Source: Pseudomonas huaxiensis (GTDB taxonomy: Bacteria > Pseudomonadota > Gammaproteobacteria > Pseudomonadales > Pseudomonadaceae). From it: DNA of 64,000 nucleotides. Where the stretch lies: positions 34,792 to 98,791 of the forward strand of contig NZ_QKVL01000024.1 in NCBI RefSeq assembly GCF_003231275.1, written 5' to 3'. Positions 51,735-61,268 of this stretch are shown here, one piece after another. Under the pieces are notes generated by a model. That model was given only the letters and a program-made list of their open reading frames with translations. It did not search any database and was not told where the DNA came from. The translations under genes and the position numbers were made by a program. Positions within the stretch are counted from its first letter, which is position 1. The number at the start of each line of letters is the position of its first letter.

Positions 51735-52427
51735 TCAGATTGCCAGGATTTCGTCCGCCCGCAGTGGCCGGTATTGCCCGGGGGCGAGTGCAGGGTCCAG
51801 TTCCAGCGGGCCCATGCGCTCGCGATGCAGGCGCACGACCTTGTTGTCGTAGTGGCCGAACATGCGTTTCACCTGATGGTAGCGGCCCTCGATGATGCTC
51901 AGGCGCGCGCTGTGGCTGCTGAGCGGCACAAGTTCGGCGGGCTGGGTGGTGAGGTCTTCAAAGGCGAAGTAGAACCCCTCGCGAAAGCGCGCGACGTAGT
52001 GCTCCTCGATCGGCTGCTCGGTCTCCACGTAATAGACCTTGGGCAGTTTGGTCTGCGGCTGGGTCAGGCGTCGCGACCACTGCCCGTCGTTGGTCAGCAG
52101 CATCAGGCCGGTGGTGTTGAAGTCCAGCCGCCCGGCAATGTGCAGGTCGTCCTTGTGCGGCTCATCGAGCAGGTCCAGCACCGTGGAGTGAACCGGGTCC
52201 GTGGTGGCGCTGACGCAGCCGGCGGGTTTGTGCAGCATGAAGTAACGCGCCGGATACCCTGCCTGCAACACCTGCTCGTCAACTTCGACGCGGCTGAACA
52301 CCCGCACTTCGTGCCGCGGATCACTCACCACCTGGCCATCGACCCGAACGCGGCGCTCCACCAGCAGCAAACGCACTTGCTGGCGATTGAAGCAGGGCAG
52401 ATTGGTGAGAAAGCGATCAAGGCGCAT
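51735..52427 (-). CDS. rsuA: 16S rRNA pseudouridine(516) synthase RsuA
   Basis: A 230-residue RsuA-family enzyme. The N-terminal S4 RNA-binding domain (1-55; RLDRFLTNLPCFNRQQVRLLL) is followed by the catalytic domain with GRLDFNTTGL (99-108). D102 is the catalytic aspartate and falls at the same number as in E. coli RsuA. The length and the C-terminal KVVRLHRERMG support RsuA rather than RluB/E/F. It is part of a leftward run with the CWC protein and the diguanylate cyclase (gaps of 32 and -8 bases). Confidence 0.9.
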   Translation of the reverse strand: MRLDRFLTNLPCFNRQQVRLLLVERRVRVDGQVVSDPRHEVRVFSRVEVDEQVLQAGYPARYFMLHKPAGCVSATTDPVHSTVLDLLDEPHKDDLHIAGRLDFNTTGLMLLTNDGQWSRRLTQPQTKLPKVYYVETEQPIEEHYVARFREGFYFAFEDLTTQPAELVPLSSHSARLSIIEGRYHQVKRMFGHYDNKVVRLHRERMGPLELDPALAPGQYRPLRADEILAI

Positions 52428-52459
52428 GGGCGAGGGCGTGCTGTAAAAGGGCGCGCAGT

Positions 52460-52681
52460 TTAGCCGTTTGGTGAAGCGTCGGCAGCTTTCAGTTGGGCAT
52501 CGACCTGCGCGCAGGACGGGCACAGGCAGGCGACGTTGCGCAGTTCGGCGGGCAGCGCCTCGATCAGCGCCGGATCAATTTGCACGCTGTAGCACCAGCA
52601 GGCCCGGTCCGCGGTGCGCGGATCGGCGAGGCTGCACTGATTGCGGGCGCCGCAGGCGGGGCAGCGGTCGGGATCAGCCAT
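52460..52681 (-). CDS. Cysteine-rich CWC-family protein
   Basis: A 73-residue cytoplasmic protein with seven cysteines, arranged CPACGARNQC near the N-terminus, CWC (about 29-31) in the middle and CLCPSC near residue 55. This is the CWC family pattern, a likely zinc-binding structure. Function unknown. Its start overlaps the end of the cyclase gene by 8 bases, so it is translationally linked to it. Confidence 0.82.
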   Translation of the reverse strand: MADPDRCPACGARNQCSLADPRTADRACWCYSVQIDPALIEALPAELRNVACLCPSCAQVDAQLKAADASPNG

Positions 52682-54161
52682 GGTCGGGCGCCGAGGGTTC
52701 GCAGCAGACGCGATTGCGCCCGCTCTGTTTGGCCCGGTACAGCGCCAGGTCGGCACGGGCGATAAGGCTGTGCAGGGTGTCGTTGGCGTGGAGGCTGCTC
52801 AAACCGATGCTGGTGGTCAGCTCGATGGCGGTTTCACCGAACATGAACGTCCGCTCTTCGGTGCGCTGGCGGATTTTCTCGGCCACGGCGAGCCCTTTCG
52901 TCGCATCGGTGTCCTTGAGCAGGACGACAAACTCCTCGCCGCCCCAGCGGCAGAGGATATCGGCCTGGCGCAGGCTGCCTTCAAGCACCCGGGCGAACTG
53001 GCGCAACACTTCGTCGCCCGCCAGGTGGCCGTAGGTGTCGTTGAGTTCCTTGAAGTGGTCGAGGTCGAGCAGCAAGGCGGTCAGCGGCGCTGGCGTGCGT
53101 TCTGCTTCCAGCAATGCCTGGGCCGCCAGCAGGTCGAAGGCACGGCGGTTGTGCAGGTGGGTCAGGCTGTCGAGGGTCGCCAGTTCCTGGATACCGTCCT
53201 GATGCCGGCGGATCATGCCGTTGATCATCGCCAGGACAATCAGCGAGATGACCCCGCAGATCGCCAGGTTGAGGTACAGCGACTGCTTCGCGCTGTCGAG
53301 GCTGTCGCCGATGGGTTTGTCGACGAACAGGTACCAGTCCAGTTCGGGAATGAAGCGCACATTGAGGTAGTGGCTCTGGCCGTTGCGCTCGTAGTCGCGG
53401 CTGCCGGTGGTCGGCGTCGGCATGCGCGCCAGCAGCGGGCTCAGCGCCGGGATGCTGTCCAGCGAAATACCGGCGCGGGCGCTTTCCGGGCCGCCGGAAG
53501 AGCCGGTGAGGACAATCTTGCCGCGGACATCGACGAAGTACACCGCCCGCTGGTAACGCAACTGGTAGGCATCGATCAGCTTGACCACTGCATCGACCGT
53601 CAGCCCGACGCCCGCCGCGCCGATGAAGTTGTGGTTGTAGTCGAACACCTTGTAGTTGATGAATACCGTCATCCTGTCCTGATTGGCCATGTCCAGGTCG
53701 ACGTTGATCTCGTAGGGCGCCGTCATCTGCTTGACCCGCGCGTACCAGCGGTCGCGCTCGGTGCTCGGGTCGATTTTCTTGAGGATGCCCTTGGCCTGGT
53801 AGTAGGTGCCACTCGCCTCGGACACGAAGAACGCTGTGTAGGCGCGCTGCTGGCGCTCGACCTCGCTGAGGTAGCGGGTGACCTGCTCCGGATTGGTTTC
53901 GCCAGCGAGGGTCCAGTCCCGCAGGAAGGTGTCCTGCGCCATCATCGAGGACACCACGATGGGCCTGATCAGGTCTTTCTGGATTTCCGAATAGACCGTG
54001 TCGGAGGTCAGCGGCAGTTCGGTATTGACGATGTTGTCGCGGATCGAACTGCGCGAGGCGTAGTAGCTGACCAGCGAAGTCGAGATGAAGCCGCAGCCAA
54101 GTAACAGCAGTAATGCCAGCAGCAGGGACCGTTGCGAAAACAGGGCGGAACGAAGGGGCAT
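52674..54161 (-). CDS. Membrane diguanylate cyclase with Cache sensor
   Basis: A 495-residue protein. TM1 (about 10-32) is followed by a periplasmic double-Cache sensor (35-275; 'MTVFINYKVFDYNHNFIGAAGVGLTVDAV'), TM2 (about 285-305) and a GGDEF domain (325-490). The active site is RWGGEEF (functional GGEEF variant), and an RQAD inhibitory I-site lies exactly five residues upstream. It is thus predicted to make c-di-GMP under product inhibition. The start is uncertain: the ATG at 54161 lacks a Shine-Dalgarno, while a TTG at 54183-54185 has AGGAGG only two bases away. Confidence 0.88.
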   Translation of the reverse strand: MPLRSALFSQRSLLLALLLLLGCGFISTSLVSYYASRSSIRDNIVNTELPLTSDTVYSEIQKDLIRPIVVSSMMAQDTFLRDWTLAGETNPEQVTRYLSEVERQQRAYTAFFVSEASGTYYQAKGILKKIDPSTERDRWYARVKQMTAPYEINVDLDMANQDRMTVFINYKVFDYNHNFIGAAGVGLTVDAVVKLIDAYQLRYQRAVYFVDVRGKIVLTGSSGGPESARAGISLDSIPALSPLLARMPTPTTGSRDYERNGQSHYLNVRFIPELDWYLFVDKPIGDSLDSAKQSLYLNLAICGVISLIVLAMINGMIRRHQDGIQELATLDSLTHLHNRRAFDLLAAQALLEAERTPAPLTALLLDLDHFKELNDTYGHLAGDEVLRQFARVLEGSLRQADILCRWGGEEFVVLLKDTDATKGLAVAEKIRQRTEERTFMFGETAIELTTSIGLSSLHANDTLHSLIARADLALYRAKQSGRNRVCCEPSAPDHG

Positions 54162-54374
54162 GGGAATCCCGGGAGCAGCTACCAATGCCTCCTATTCTAG
54201 AGGTGTAGCGAAAAAATAACTGGAGGATTTTTGCGGGTATCAACCTATTTCAAATTATTGCTGAAATCGCACGGCACGGACTTTTCGCGGTCTGATTCAA
54301 TGTCGATGAACGTTTGCCGATCGACGCCGACCAGCGCCGCTGGGATGGGCAGTTCCGCGGTCCAGGAGGCCGCC

Positions 54375-54851
54375 ATGTATCGCCAACTCTCTCTGCTTGC
54401 CGTATTGGGTTTGTTGCTCACCGCTTGCGTGCCTTATGGGGGCGGTGGCTATTATCGAACCGATGTCTATTCGGTCGATCGCTATGACTATCCGGGCTAC
54501 TACCGGCCGGCTTATCCCTACAACCGCGGTTACTACGTAGTACCCCAGCAACCGCGTTACTACGCTCCGGCGCCGCGCTACTACCAACCGGCGCCAGGTC
54601 CGTCCCACCGGCCGTACCCTGGCCCTGGCCGCTTTGACGGTCATGGTCCGGGCCGTCCAGACGGCCGTTGGAATCGCGGGCCTGACCGCAATGATCATGG
54701 CTGGAACCGTGGTCCTGATCGCAACGACCGTAACTGGAGCCGCGGACCAGGTCGTGACGACCGGGGTGGCGGTTGGCGTGGCAATCGCGGTGACGGCCGC
54801 GGCGATGGACGCAACGGCGACCGCAACGGTGACCGTGGCCGCGACCACTGA
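54375..54851 (+). CDS. Tyr/Pro- and Arg/Asp/Gly-rich lipoprotein
   Basis: A 158-residue protein with lipobox LLTAC (Cys about 18), strong GGAGG, and two low-complexity zones. The first, 22-80, is rich in YY/YP pairs (RYYAPAPRYYQPAPG). The second, 90-158, is built of repeated WNRGPDRND and GRGDGRNGDRN units. No enzymatic fold is visible. The aromatic-then-charged composition suggests a disordered outer-membrane or cell-surface polymer interacting with polysaccharide or nucleic acid. Function unknown. Confidence 0.8.
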   Translation: MYRQLSLLAVLGLLLTACVPYGGGGYYRTDVYSVDRYDYPGYYRPAYPYNRGYYVVPQQPRYYAPAPRYYQPAPGPSHRPYPGPGRFDGHGPGRPDGRWNRGPDRNDHGWNRGPDRNDRNWSRGPGRDDRGGGWRGNRGDGRGDGRNGDRNGDRGRDH

Positions 54852-54885
54852 TGTCGCTAAATCCGACACCCTCTGACGCCTGGCC

Positions 54886-56016
54886 TCACGCCAGATCCGC
54901 CAGGGGGTGTCGTCCTTCCCAGGCCTTGTTGAAATGCGCTTCGACCACCGCCTCCGGCACCTGGGCAATGTCCGGCCAGTGCCAGTGGGGCGTGTTGTCC
55001 TTGTCCAGCAAACGCGCCCGCACGCCCTCGCTGAATTCCGGGTGCCGGCAGCAATTCAGGCTCATGGCGTATTCCATCTGGAACACCTGCGCCAGCGACA
55101 GATAACGCGCCCGGTTGATCTGCTCCCAGACCAGATGCGCGGTCAATGGACAGCCCTTGAGCAGCGTCCGCGCGGCATTGGCCAACACCACGTCGTCCTG
55201 CTGCGCCAGTTGACCGATGCCCTTCCAGGCGCAGGCCGGATCACTGACATCCAGCACCTTGTCGATCTTCTCCCGACGCGGCAGCCATTGCGCCGCGGGC
55301 AGCGCTTCGTGCGCTTCCTGCTCCAGCGCTTCGTGCGCCTCCTGCTCCAGCGCCTTGAGCAGGCTGGTGAGTTGCATCGCGGTCTGTTCTTGCCAGTTAA
55401 GTTGCAGCAGGCCCTCGATCAGTTGTTCCTGTTGTTCGTCTTTCATGAAGCGGTCGGCCAGGCCCAGGTCGATGGCGTCGCGGCCATTGATCGGTGCACC
55501 GGTCAGGCCAAGAAACAGGCCGAGACGGCCGGGCAGGCGGGCGAGAAACCAACTGGCGCCGACGTCCGGGTAAAGCCCGATGCTGATCTCCGGCATAGCC
55601 AGGCGACTGGACGGCGTGACGATGCGTACCCCGGCGCCCTGCAGCAGCCCCATGCCACCACCGAGCACATGGCCGTGGCCCCAGCACAGCAGCGGTTTGG
55701 GATAGTGGTGCAGCGAATGGTCGAGGCGGTATTCGGCGGCGAAAAAGTGCGCGGCCAGCGGCGGCACTTCGCCAGGGTGGGCGCGACAGGCTTCCACCAG
55801 GCTGCGCACGTCGCCGCCGGCGCAGAAGGCCTTGGCGCCGTTGCCGCGCAGCAGCACGCAGACGATCGCCGGATCCTGGGCCCAGGCACGCAGGTGCAGG
55901 CTCAACTGCTCGATCATCGGCAGCGACAGGGCGTTGAGGCTCGACGGCGCATCGAGGGTGGCAATGCCAAGGCGCGCGCCGTCGACACCGGTGAGTACTT
56001 CGAACTGCACAGCCAT
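54886..56016 (-). CDS. Enoyl-CoA hydratase/isomerase-family protein (3-hydroxyisobutyryl-CoA hydrolase-like)
   Basis: A 376-residue crotonase-fold protein of the ECH_2 (HIBCH) type. The oxyanion-hole segments are KAFCAGGDVRSLVEACR and HGHVLGGGMGLLQGAG. The catalytic PEISIGLYPDVGASWFLARLPG region carries the glutamate/aspartate expected in HIBCH. The long helical C-terminal domain is present. In valine catabolism such enzymes free 3-hydroxyisobutyrate. A 24-bp duplication adds an EQEAHEAL repeat near residue 230. The start at 56016 has GAGG upstream. Confidence 0.87.
   Translation of the reverse strand: MAVQFEVLTGVDGARLGIATLDAPSSLNALSLPMIEQLSLHLRAWAQDPAIVCVLLRGNGAKAFCAGGDVRSLVEACRAHPGEVPPLAAHFFAAEYRLDHSLHHYPKPLLCWGHGHVLGGGMGLLQGAGVRIVTPSSRLAMPEISIGLYPDVGASWFLARLPGRLGLFLGLTGAPINGRDAIDLGLADRFMKDEQQEQLIEGLLQLNWQEQTAMQLTSLLKALEQEAHEALEQEAHEALPAAQWLPRREKIDKVLDVSDPACAWKGIGQLAQQDDVVLANAARTLLKGCPLTAHLVWEQINRARYLSLAQVFQMEYAMSLNCCRHPEFSEGVRARLLDKDNTPHWHWPDIAQVPEAVVEAHFNKAWEGRHPLADLA
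55301..55348. repeat. 24-bp in-frame tandem duplication within the HIBCH-like gene
   Basis: Two adjacent 24-base copies differ by one base (t/c) and encode EQEAHEAL twice in a helical linker. They look recent. Confidence 0.85.
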
Positions 56017-56145
56017 GGGCGACCTCACTCAAGTAGACCCGACAAGTATGGTCGCTGAGGCTGATCGTGCAGGTCGCCGGTCGGATCGATTGACAAGCGC
56101 GGACAGCTTTCCTAGTGTCCGCCCCATTGTTCAACGGATACCCCC

Positions 56146-56838
56146 ATGACCGACGACGATCGTATCAAGCTCGAACCCAGTTGGAAGGAGGCCCTGCGCG
56201 CCGAATTCGAACAGCCTTACATGCACGAACTGCGCGAATTCCTGCGCCAGGAAAAGGCCGCCGGCAAAGAGGTCTACCCGCCCGGCCCGCTGATTTTCAA
56301 CGCCCTCAACTCCACGCCGCTGGACCAGGTGAAAGTGGTGATCCTCGGCCAGGACCCGTACCACGGCCCGGGCCAGGCCCACGGCCTGTGCTTCTCGGTG
56401 CAGCCGGGGGTAGCCACGCCGCCATCGCTGGTGAATATCTATAAAGAGCTGCACCGCGACCTGAACATCGAGATTCCCCGCCACGGCTGCCTGCAATCCT
56501 GGGCCGATCAGGGCGTGCTGCTGCTCAACACCACCATGACGGTCGAACGCGCCAACGCCGCATCGCATGCCAACAAGGGTTGGCAGTTCTTTACCGATCG
56601 CATCATCCAGGTGGTCAGCGAGCAACGTAGCGATGTGGTGTTCCTGTTGTGGGGCTCTCACGCTCAGAGCAAGAGCAAGCTGATCGATGGCACCCGCCAC
56701 CTGATCCTCAAGTCGGTGCACCCTTCACCGCTGTCCGCGTACCGAGGCTTCCTCGGCTGCGGACATTTCAGTCGGACCAACAAGTTCCTCGAAGAGCGTG
56801 GATTAGCGCCGATCGTCTGGCAGGTTCCGGCGAACTGA
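56146..56838 (+). CDS. ung: Uracil-DNA glycosylase
   Basis: A 230-residue family-1 UDG that removes uracil from DNA to start base-excision repair. The water-activating motif is GQDPYHGPGQAHG (D70), the uracil-stacking region is FSVQPG, and the DNA-intercalating loop is HPSPLSAYRG (H192). Full length, with GC-rich terminator 22 bases beyond the stop. It is divergent from the HIBCH-like gene. Confidence 0.98.
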   Translation: MTDDDRIKLEPSWKEALRAEFEQPYMHELREFLRQEKAAGKEVYPPGPLIFNALNSTPLDQVKVVILGQDPYHGPGQAHGLCFSVQPGVATPPSLVNIYKELHRDLNIEIPRHGCLQSWADQGVLLLNTTMTVERANAASHANKGWQFFTDRIIQVVSEQRSDVVFLLWGSHAQSKSKLIDGTRHLILKSVHPSPLSAYRGFLGCGHFSRTNKFLEERGLAPIVWQVPAN

Positions 56839-56860
56839 AGAAATCCTCATGAAAATTAAG

Positions 56861-56885
56861 CGCCCGGTTCCGACCGGGCGTTTTC
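56861..56885 (+). terminator. Rho-independent terminator of ung
   Basis: CGCCCGGT-tccg-ACCGGGCG followed by TTTTC lies 22 bases after the ung stop. Confidence 0.93.
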
Positions 56886-56976
56886 GTGGGTACCTAGTAT
56901 TTTTGTCAGTTTCGCGATTTTGATTTTGGGCTTTGAATAGTTCCCAGGTTGCATGACGCGATTTGGGAGTTTTCTA

Positions 56977-58887
56977 ATGTCTGAAACTATCGTTTGCATC
57001 GGCTGCTCAGCGGGCAAGACGCTCTATGAGGCCCCGGTGGTGCCGGATGCCTTGGCACCTTTGCCTGGCGAAAGTGCCTGGGTGCTCCCCGTGGAGTTTC
57101 AGTATCAGCCGTTGAAAGTTGCGGTGCTGAATGGTTGGCCGACCTATGACACATACCCGGGTTTTTACTTGGACTTCCGGTTCTTCTGGGGCGACGAGAT
57201 GGTTGGATTTGTCCGCCGGGCGCGACCCTTTGACTCCACTCAGGATTTTCCGGTGGAGTACTCGATTGACCCTAGTCACTTCAACGCTGACGGTATCCGC
57301 ACGCTTCGCTACACGGTGGCCACGGAAAGTGGCAACTCTAACGAGTCGGAATCGATTTTGGTCGATGTGGATCGCCGGGCGCCCAACACCGACAATCCTG
57401 GCAAGCCATTGATCTTTCCTCCCGACGTGGTTACCAAGGGGGTCACGAAGGAGTGGTTGGCTGCCAATGGGGATGAGTTGGGTGACGTCGAGGTACCACC
57501 TTGGCTGGAAATGAAGCTTGGGGATCAGGTCCTGTTTTATTGGGGCGGGCGTTTCGAGGCTGAGCCGGTCGGGCGTCTGTTGATCACCGAAGAGCACTTG
57601 CTGCCAGCTGCAAAAATCACGATCAGCTATTCGGGAGATGTCCTGCGCGAGGCAGGCAACGGGACGCGCTACGGCTACTACGTACTGATGGATCGGGCGG
57701 GAAATCGCAACGACCAGTCACCGCCCGTGCGCATCGAGGTCATCGACCTGCCGGCCATTCCTCGCGAGTTTCCGCCGCCGGTCGTTCCCTTGGCGACCTC
57801 CGATCGATTGATTGATCTGGAAGATGCTCGAACCGGTGTCAGGGTGGAAATAGGGCCCATCGCCGACACATTGGCCGGCGACACCCTTCAGGCCTGGTGG
57901 AACGGTCGGCCGCTGTCGCTGATAACCCTGGGCAGCAACCCGCAATGGCCTCAATCGGTTCCGGTCGACTGGGTGACGCTTTCTGCCGATGGCTTCGCCG
58001 GAGCAGTGCCTTGCGAGGTCATCTATCAGTGGAAGCGGGGGGCTGGCGCAGGCAGGAACTCCTTGCCCACGAATTTCACTGTCGACCTTTCGGTCGCAGG
58101 GCCTGATCCGGTCGGCCCTGACCCGATAAACCCGGCGTTGGAAAGGGTGGTGGTGAAGGGGCTTACCGGCGACAACCAGTTGGTGGGGCCCGATAGGGGC
58201 AAAAATGCAACGGTGCAAGTCCGGCTGTACAGCAACCCGGACGTCGGTGACCTGCTGGAACTGCATTGGGGCAACCATCCCGTGGCGGTGGACAGCTACC
58301 GTGTGCAGGCGGGTGACCTGCCCGGCCAACTGATCTCGTTCACCGTGCCGTGGCCAATCATCGAGGCTGTCGGGAACAATGCGGCGCTGCCGGTCTGGTA
58401 CTGGGTGTCCAATGGCGTTAATCGCCAGCGCAGCGATGACACGCAGGTGAGAGTGGCCGTCATACCGCTGGAAGGTCTGGAACGGGTGTCGTTCCCCGAT
58501 GCCAACCTGTATGGCTTCATCAGCTGCATAAACGAACCCTGGAAAGGGATCTGGATAAAGATACCCGGCAATCCCCAGTTGCTCGAAGCAGGCGACAAGA
58601 TTCAGCTCAGTTGGCAGTTGTCGAGGGGCATCGTTGGCGATCGACCTATGTTCGGCCATGTATTGTTCCCGGCTGTAACGCTGACGCAGGATCAAGCACA
58701 AAACGGGCTGAACGTGTTGATGGATAGATTCGTCGATCTGGTTTTGCCCCTGCCACTCGAAGATGGCTCGGCGAATGTCACTTATCACTTGAGCAAAGTC
58801 GACGGTACGCCGGGAATCGCGCCCAACCGAGTGCTCAAGATTTCGCTTGTCGTCCCCGGCTCTGATAAGCCCTGTGATGGAACCTAG
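56977..58887 (+). CDS. Large protein of five Ig-like modules, paralogue A (function unknown)
   Basis: A 636-residue protein with no signal peptide or TM helix, opening MSETIVCIGCSAGKTLYEAP. GGGAG precedes the start at good spacing. It seems to contain five beta-sandwich-like modules of about 100-140 residues. Module 4 (roughly 390-515) reads ...LTGDNQ...GKNATVQVRLYSN...VPWPIIEAVGNN...YWVSNGVNRQ...TQVRVAVIPLEGL and aligns with the same place in the gene at 59119. Module 2 carries YGYYVLMDRAGNRNDQS. No enzymatic motif is visible. It forms a rightward run with its paralogue and the autotransporter. No family could be named. Confidence 0.7.
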   Translation: MSETIVCIGCSAGKTLYEAPVVPDALAPLPGESAWVLPVEFQYQPLKVAVLNGWPTYDTYPGFYLDFRFFWGDEMVGFVRRARPFDSTQDFPVEYSIDPSHFNADGIRTLRYTVATESGNSNESESILVDVDRRAPNTDNPGKPLIFPPDVVTKGVTKEWLAANGDELGDVEVPPWLEMKLGDQVLFYWGGRFEAEPVGRLLITEEHLLPAAKITISYSGDVLREAGNGTRYGYYVLMDRAGNRNDQSPPVRIEVIDLPAIPREFPPPVVPLATSDRLIDLEDARTGVRVEIGPIADTLAGDTLQAWWNGRPLSLITLGSNPQWPQSVPVDWVTLSADGFAGAVPCEVIYQWKRGAGAGRNSLPTNFTVDLSVAGPDPVGPDPINPALERVVVKGLTGDNQLVGPDRGKNATVQVRLYSNPDVGDLLELHWGNHPVAVDSYRVQAGDLPGQLISFTVPWPIIEAVGNNAALPVWYWVSNGVNRQRSDDTQVRVAVIPLEGLERVSFPDANLYGFISCINEPWKGIWIKIPGNPQLLEAGDKIQLSWQLSRGIVGDRPMFGHVLFPAVTLTQDQAQNGLNVLMDRFVDLVLPLPLEDGSANVTYHLSKVDGTPGIAPNRVLKISLVVPGSDKPCDGT

Positions 58888-59118
58888 TTAGAAGTTGATT
58901 GTATGAGCGCTGTCCGCGGAGGCCGTGACGATTGTTCGGCCTGATACATGGCTGGAACTTTTTCGGGTTCTTGTATTGAGTCAGATCTGTGTGGGAAGCG
59001 CTGTTGTAAAACGTACCTGTTATTTCTGTCAGGTGCGCGATTTTTAAAACCGGAGTCTACTGAAGTCAAGTGGTGAAGCCACGTCAATAGCTGCGTCGAT
59101 AAAACGGGAGACACTGAC

Positions 59119-61053
59119 ATGAATGATATGGATAAACTTTCCCCTGAGCTGGTACAACTGAAAGTGCTGAAGGCCAGGACCGAAGCGGATAAGCGGGCGC
59201 AGAAAGCCAGGTTCGAAGCGAGTCAAAGGTCTGGAGTTTTTAATCTTGTCAATAACGAGGTGCCGACGCTCGATCCTCCGACCCTGCTGAATGCACTGCC
59301 AGATGAAGACGACGACCAGCCCAATACCATTCCTATCGATCAGGCGGTCAAGGTCGAGGTGCTGGAATGGGACGGCATGCCTAACAGGCCTCACGAGATC
59401 GCGTTCCGGTTCAACGATGGCGATTATGGCGAGCCGCAAGATATTCTGCCAGGCTTTGGCAAGGTAGAACTCGAGGTTCCAGTCAGCGCGCTTTCCCATG
59501 GGGCTTACCAGCTCTCCTACAGGACCCGGGACAAGCCATTCCTTAACCCGACCTACAGTTTTTCTGTGCCGTTCTTCATTGATAAAGTTGACCCGAACGA
59601 AGGCAGTCAGCCCGCTGCTGCAGAACTCCCGGACGATCTGCCTGCCGGCAACAGGATCACGCCAGAGTATCTGACGACCCATGGTGGCGTCACCGTCAAG
59701 ATTCCAACGCTGCGTGCGCACAAACCGGGAGACAGGTATGACTTCTACATCAATACTGATTTGATCATTGCGGATGTTCTGTTGGAGGATCCGTTTGAAG
59801 TAACGATTGCACGATCATTCTTCGATGCTCTCCCCGGAGGGGAGCTGCAGTTCACCTACAATGTGGTCGACCGGGCGGGGAACCGCACGAACCTGTCGAT
59901 TCCAGATGATGTCTATCTTGTTAAAAACCCCGCACCGACCCTGGTGAACGCCCCTGAGATTCCGGAAGGGCCAACTATATCCTTGGCGCAGGCCCGGGAT
60001 GGTGTCGATCTGTACCATGACTATGTCACGCCCATCAGTGGAGACTTCGTAAACTTCTACTGGAATAGCGTTAATCTGGAGTCTATTTCGCACCCGGAAG
60101 AGTACAAAACTATCAGCTTCAAGGAAATAAGCGACCTTGGTCGGGAATATGATGCAGAGGTCACTTATGACGTGACTCGCGGTGGTGTGACGTACCCGTC
60201 CCCGCCGACGACTGTTCGGGTTGATCTGACGCAAGTTGGCCCGCCAAATCCGGATGAGCCGGATATCATCAACCCTGATCTGGAGGAACTGACGCTGGAA
60301 AGTTTCACCGGCGAGAGCGATGCAATCGTACCGGAGGACAAAGGGCAGGATGCGACTATCACAGTGCAGGTTTATGACCAGGCTCAGGCTGGCGAATTCA
60401 TCAAAGTCTATTACGGTGGAACTGTCGTGGGTGTGCGCGAACTGAGCGCTGCGGACATTACCACCGGCTCAATTACGATGCCCTTGCCGTGGGCGATGAT
60501 TGAAGCGAATGGTAATGGCAACATTCCAGCTCATTATTCGATCTACGCCGATGGCCTGGAGTCAAATGCACAGGAGTCTCCTCCAACCAACATTGTGGTA
60601 ACGGTCAATCTTATCGAGGACCTGCCACTCGTAGTCTTCTCCAATCGAGACCCCGTCAGTGACACTATCAACTGCAGTGTCGAGCCCTGGATCAAGGGTG
60701 TCGATATCCAGATGAGCTATCCCGGATTCGAGCCCGATGACGCGCTGGAAATTCATTGGGTCATGGACACTGACCTTATCATGCCGGGTGATCCAGGGTT
60801 CCCCGCTAACCCGGTGGAGGCTACCCGCCGCGTATTCGAGCACACAGTCACAGTGGCCGAAGCGGCTGTCAGAGTGGTGACATTCAATGTGCCATGGGGG
60901 GATGGCGAGCACATCGACCCCGTACCCATAGGGTCGATCGTTGTGTTCTGGAAGCTCACCCGCGATGGTGGGGCGACCTCGGGAACCTCGAGTCCTCACT
61001 ACGTACTCATCGGCCGCTTCTACTCGGATGGGACTGTCTGCCCGCGGCCTTGA
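59119..61053 (+). CDS. Large protein of Ig-like modules, paralogue B (function unknown)
   Basis: A 644-residue protein starting MNDMDKLSPELVQLKVLKAR with a charged N-terminal helix of about 40 residues, then five beta-rich modules like those of the gene at 56977. Shared landmarks include GYxxVxDRAGNR-like text (FTYNVVDRAGNRTNLS), 'INPDLEELTLESFTGESD', 'LPWAMIEANGNGNIPAHYSI' and the C-terminal 'INCSVEPWIKGVDIQ'. It has no Sec signal. Its base composition is visibly lower in GC, with more A/T-ending codons than its neighbours, which may mean recent acquisition. GGGAG precedes the ATG. Function unknown; binding or adhesion is plausible from architecture only. Confidence 0.7.
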   Translation: MNDMDKLSPELVQLKVLKARTEADKRAQKARFEASQRSGVFNLVNNEVPTLDPPTLLNALPDEDDDQPNTIPIDQAVKVEVLEWDGMPNRPHEIAFRFNDGDYGEPQDILPGFGKVELEVPVSALSHGAYQLSYRTRDKPFLNPTYSFSVPFFIDKVDPNEGSQPAAAELPDDLPAGNRITPEYLTTHGGVTVKIPTLRAHKPGDRYDFYINTDLIIADVLLEDPFEVTIARSFFDALPGGELQFTYNVVDRAGNRTNLSIPDDVYLVKNPAPTLVNAPEIPEGPTISLAQARDGVDLYHDYVTPISGDFVNFYWNSVNLESISHPEEYKTISFKEISDLGREYDAEVTYDVTRGGVTYPSPPTTVRVDLTQVGPPNPDEPDIINPDLEELTLESFTGESDAIVPEDKGQDATITVQVYDQAQAGEFIKVYYGGTVVGVRELSAADITTGSITMPLPWAMIEANGNGNIPAHYSIYADGLESNAQESPPTNIVVTVNLIEDLPLVVFSNRDPVSDTINCSVEPWIKGVDIQMSYPGFEPDDALEIHWVMDTDLIMPGDPGFPANPVEATRRVFEHTVTVAEAAVRVVTFNVPWGDGEHIDPVPIGSIVVFWKLTRDGGATSGTSSPHYVLIGRFYSDGTVCPRP

Positions 61054-61071
61054 TAAACCGCCCCGTTTCGA

Positions 61072-61102
61072 TGGGGTCTGGATTTCTACATTCCAGACCC
61101 CA
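61072..61102 (+). terminator. Strong stem-loop after paralogue B
   Basis: TGGGGTCTGGA-tttctacat-TCCAGACCCCA is a perfect 11-bp stem 18 bases beyond the stop. No T-tract follows, so it may be a processing or stability element rather than a full terminator. Confidence 0.55.
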
Positions 61103-61268
61103 CCGAAAGTTTCGTTACGTGTTGCCATGCCCTACATTGGGAGTGGAAAAATCCTACATACCGTCCGTAGGACGCTAAGTATCCTGCGGCTCCGGAAAAT
61201 CGCTGATATTCGAAATAACTTTTCATATTCGAGATGAATTTCAGATAAACAACGTAGGTGAGAATATT

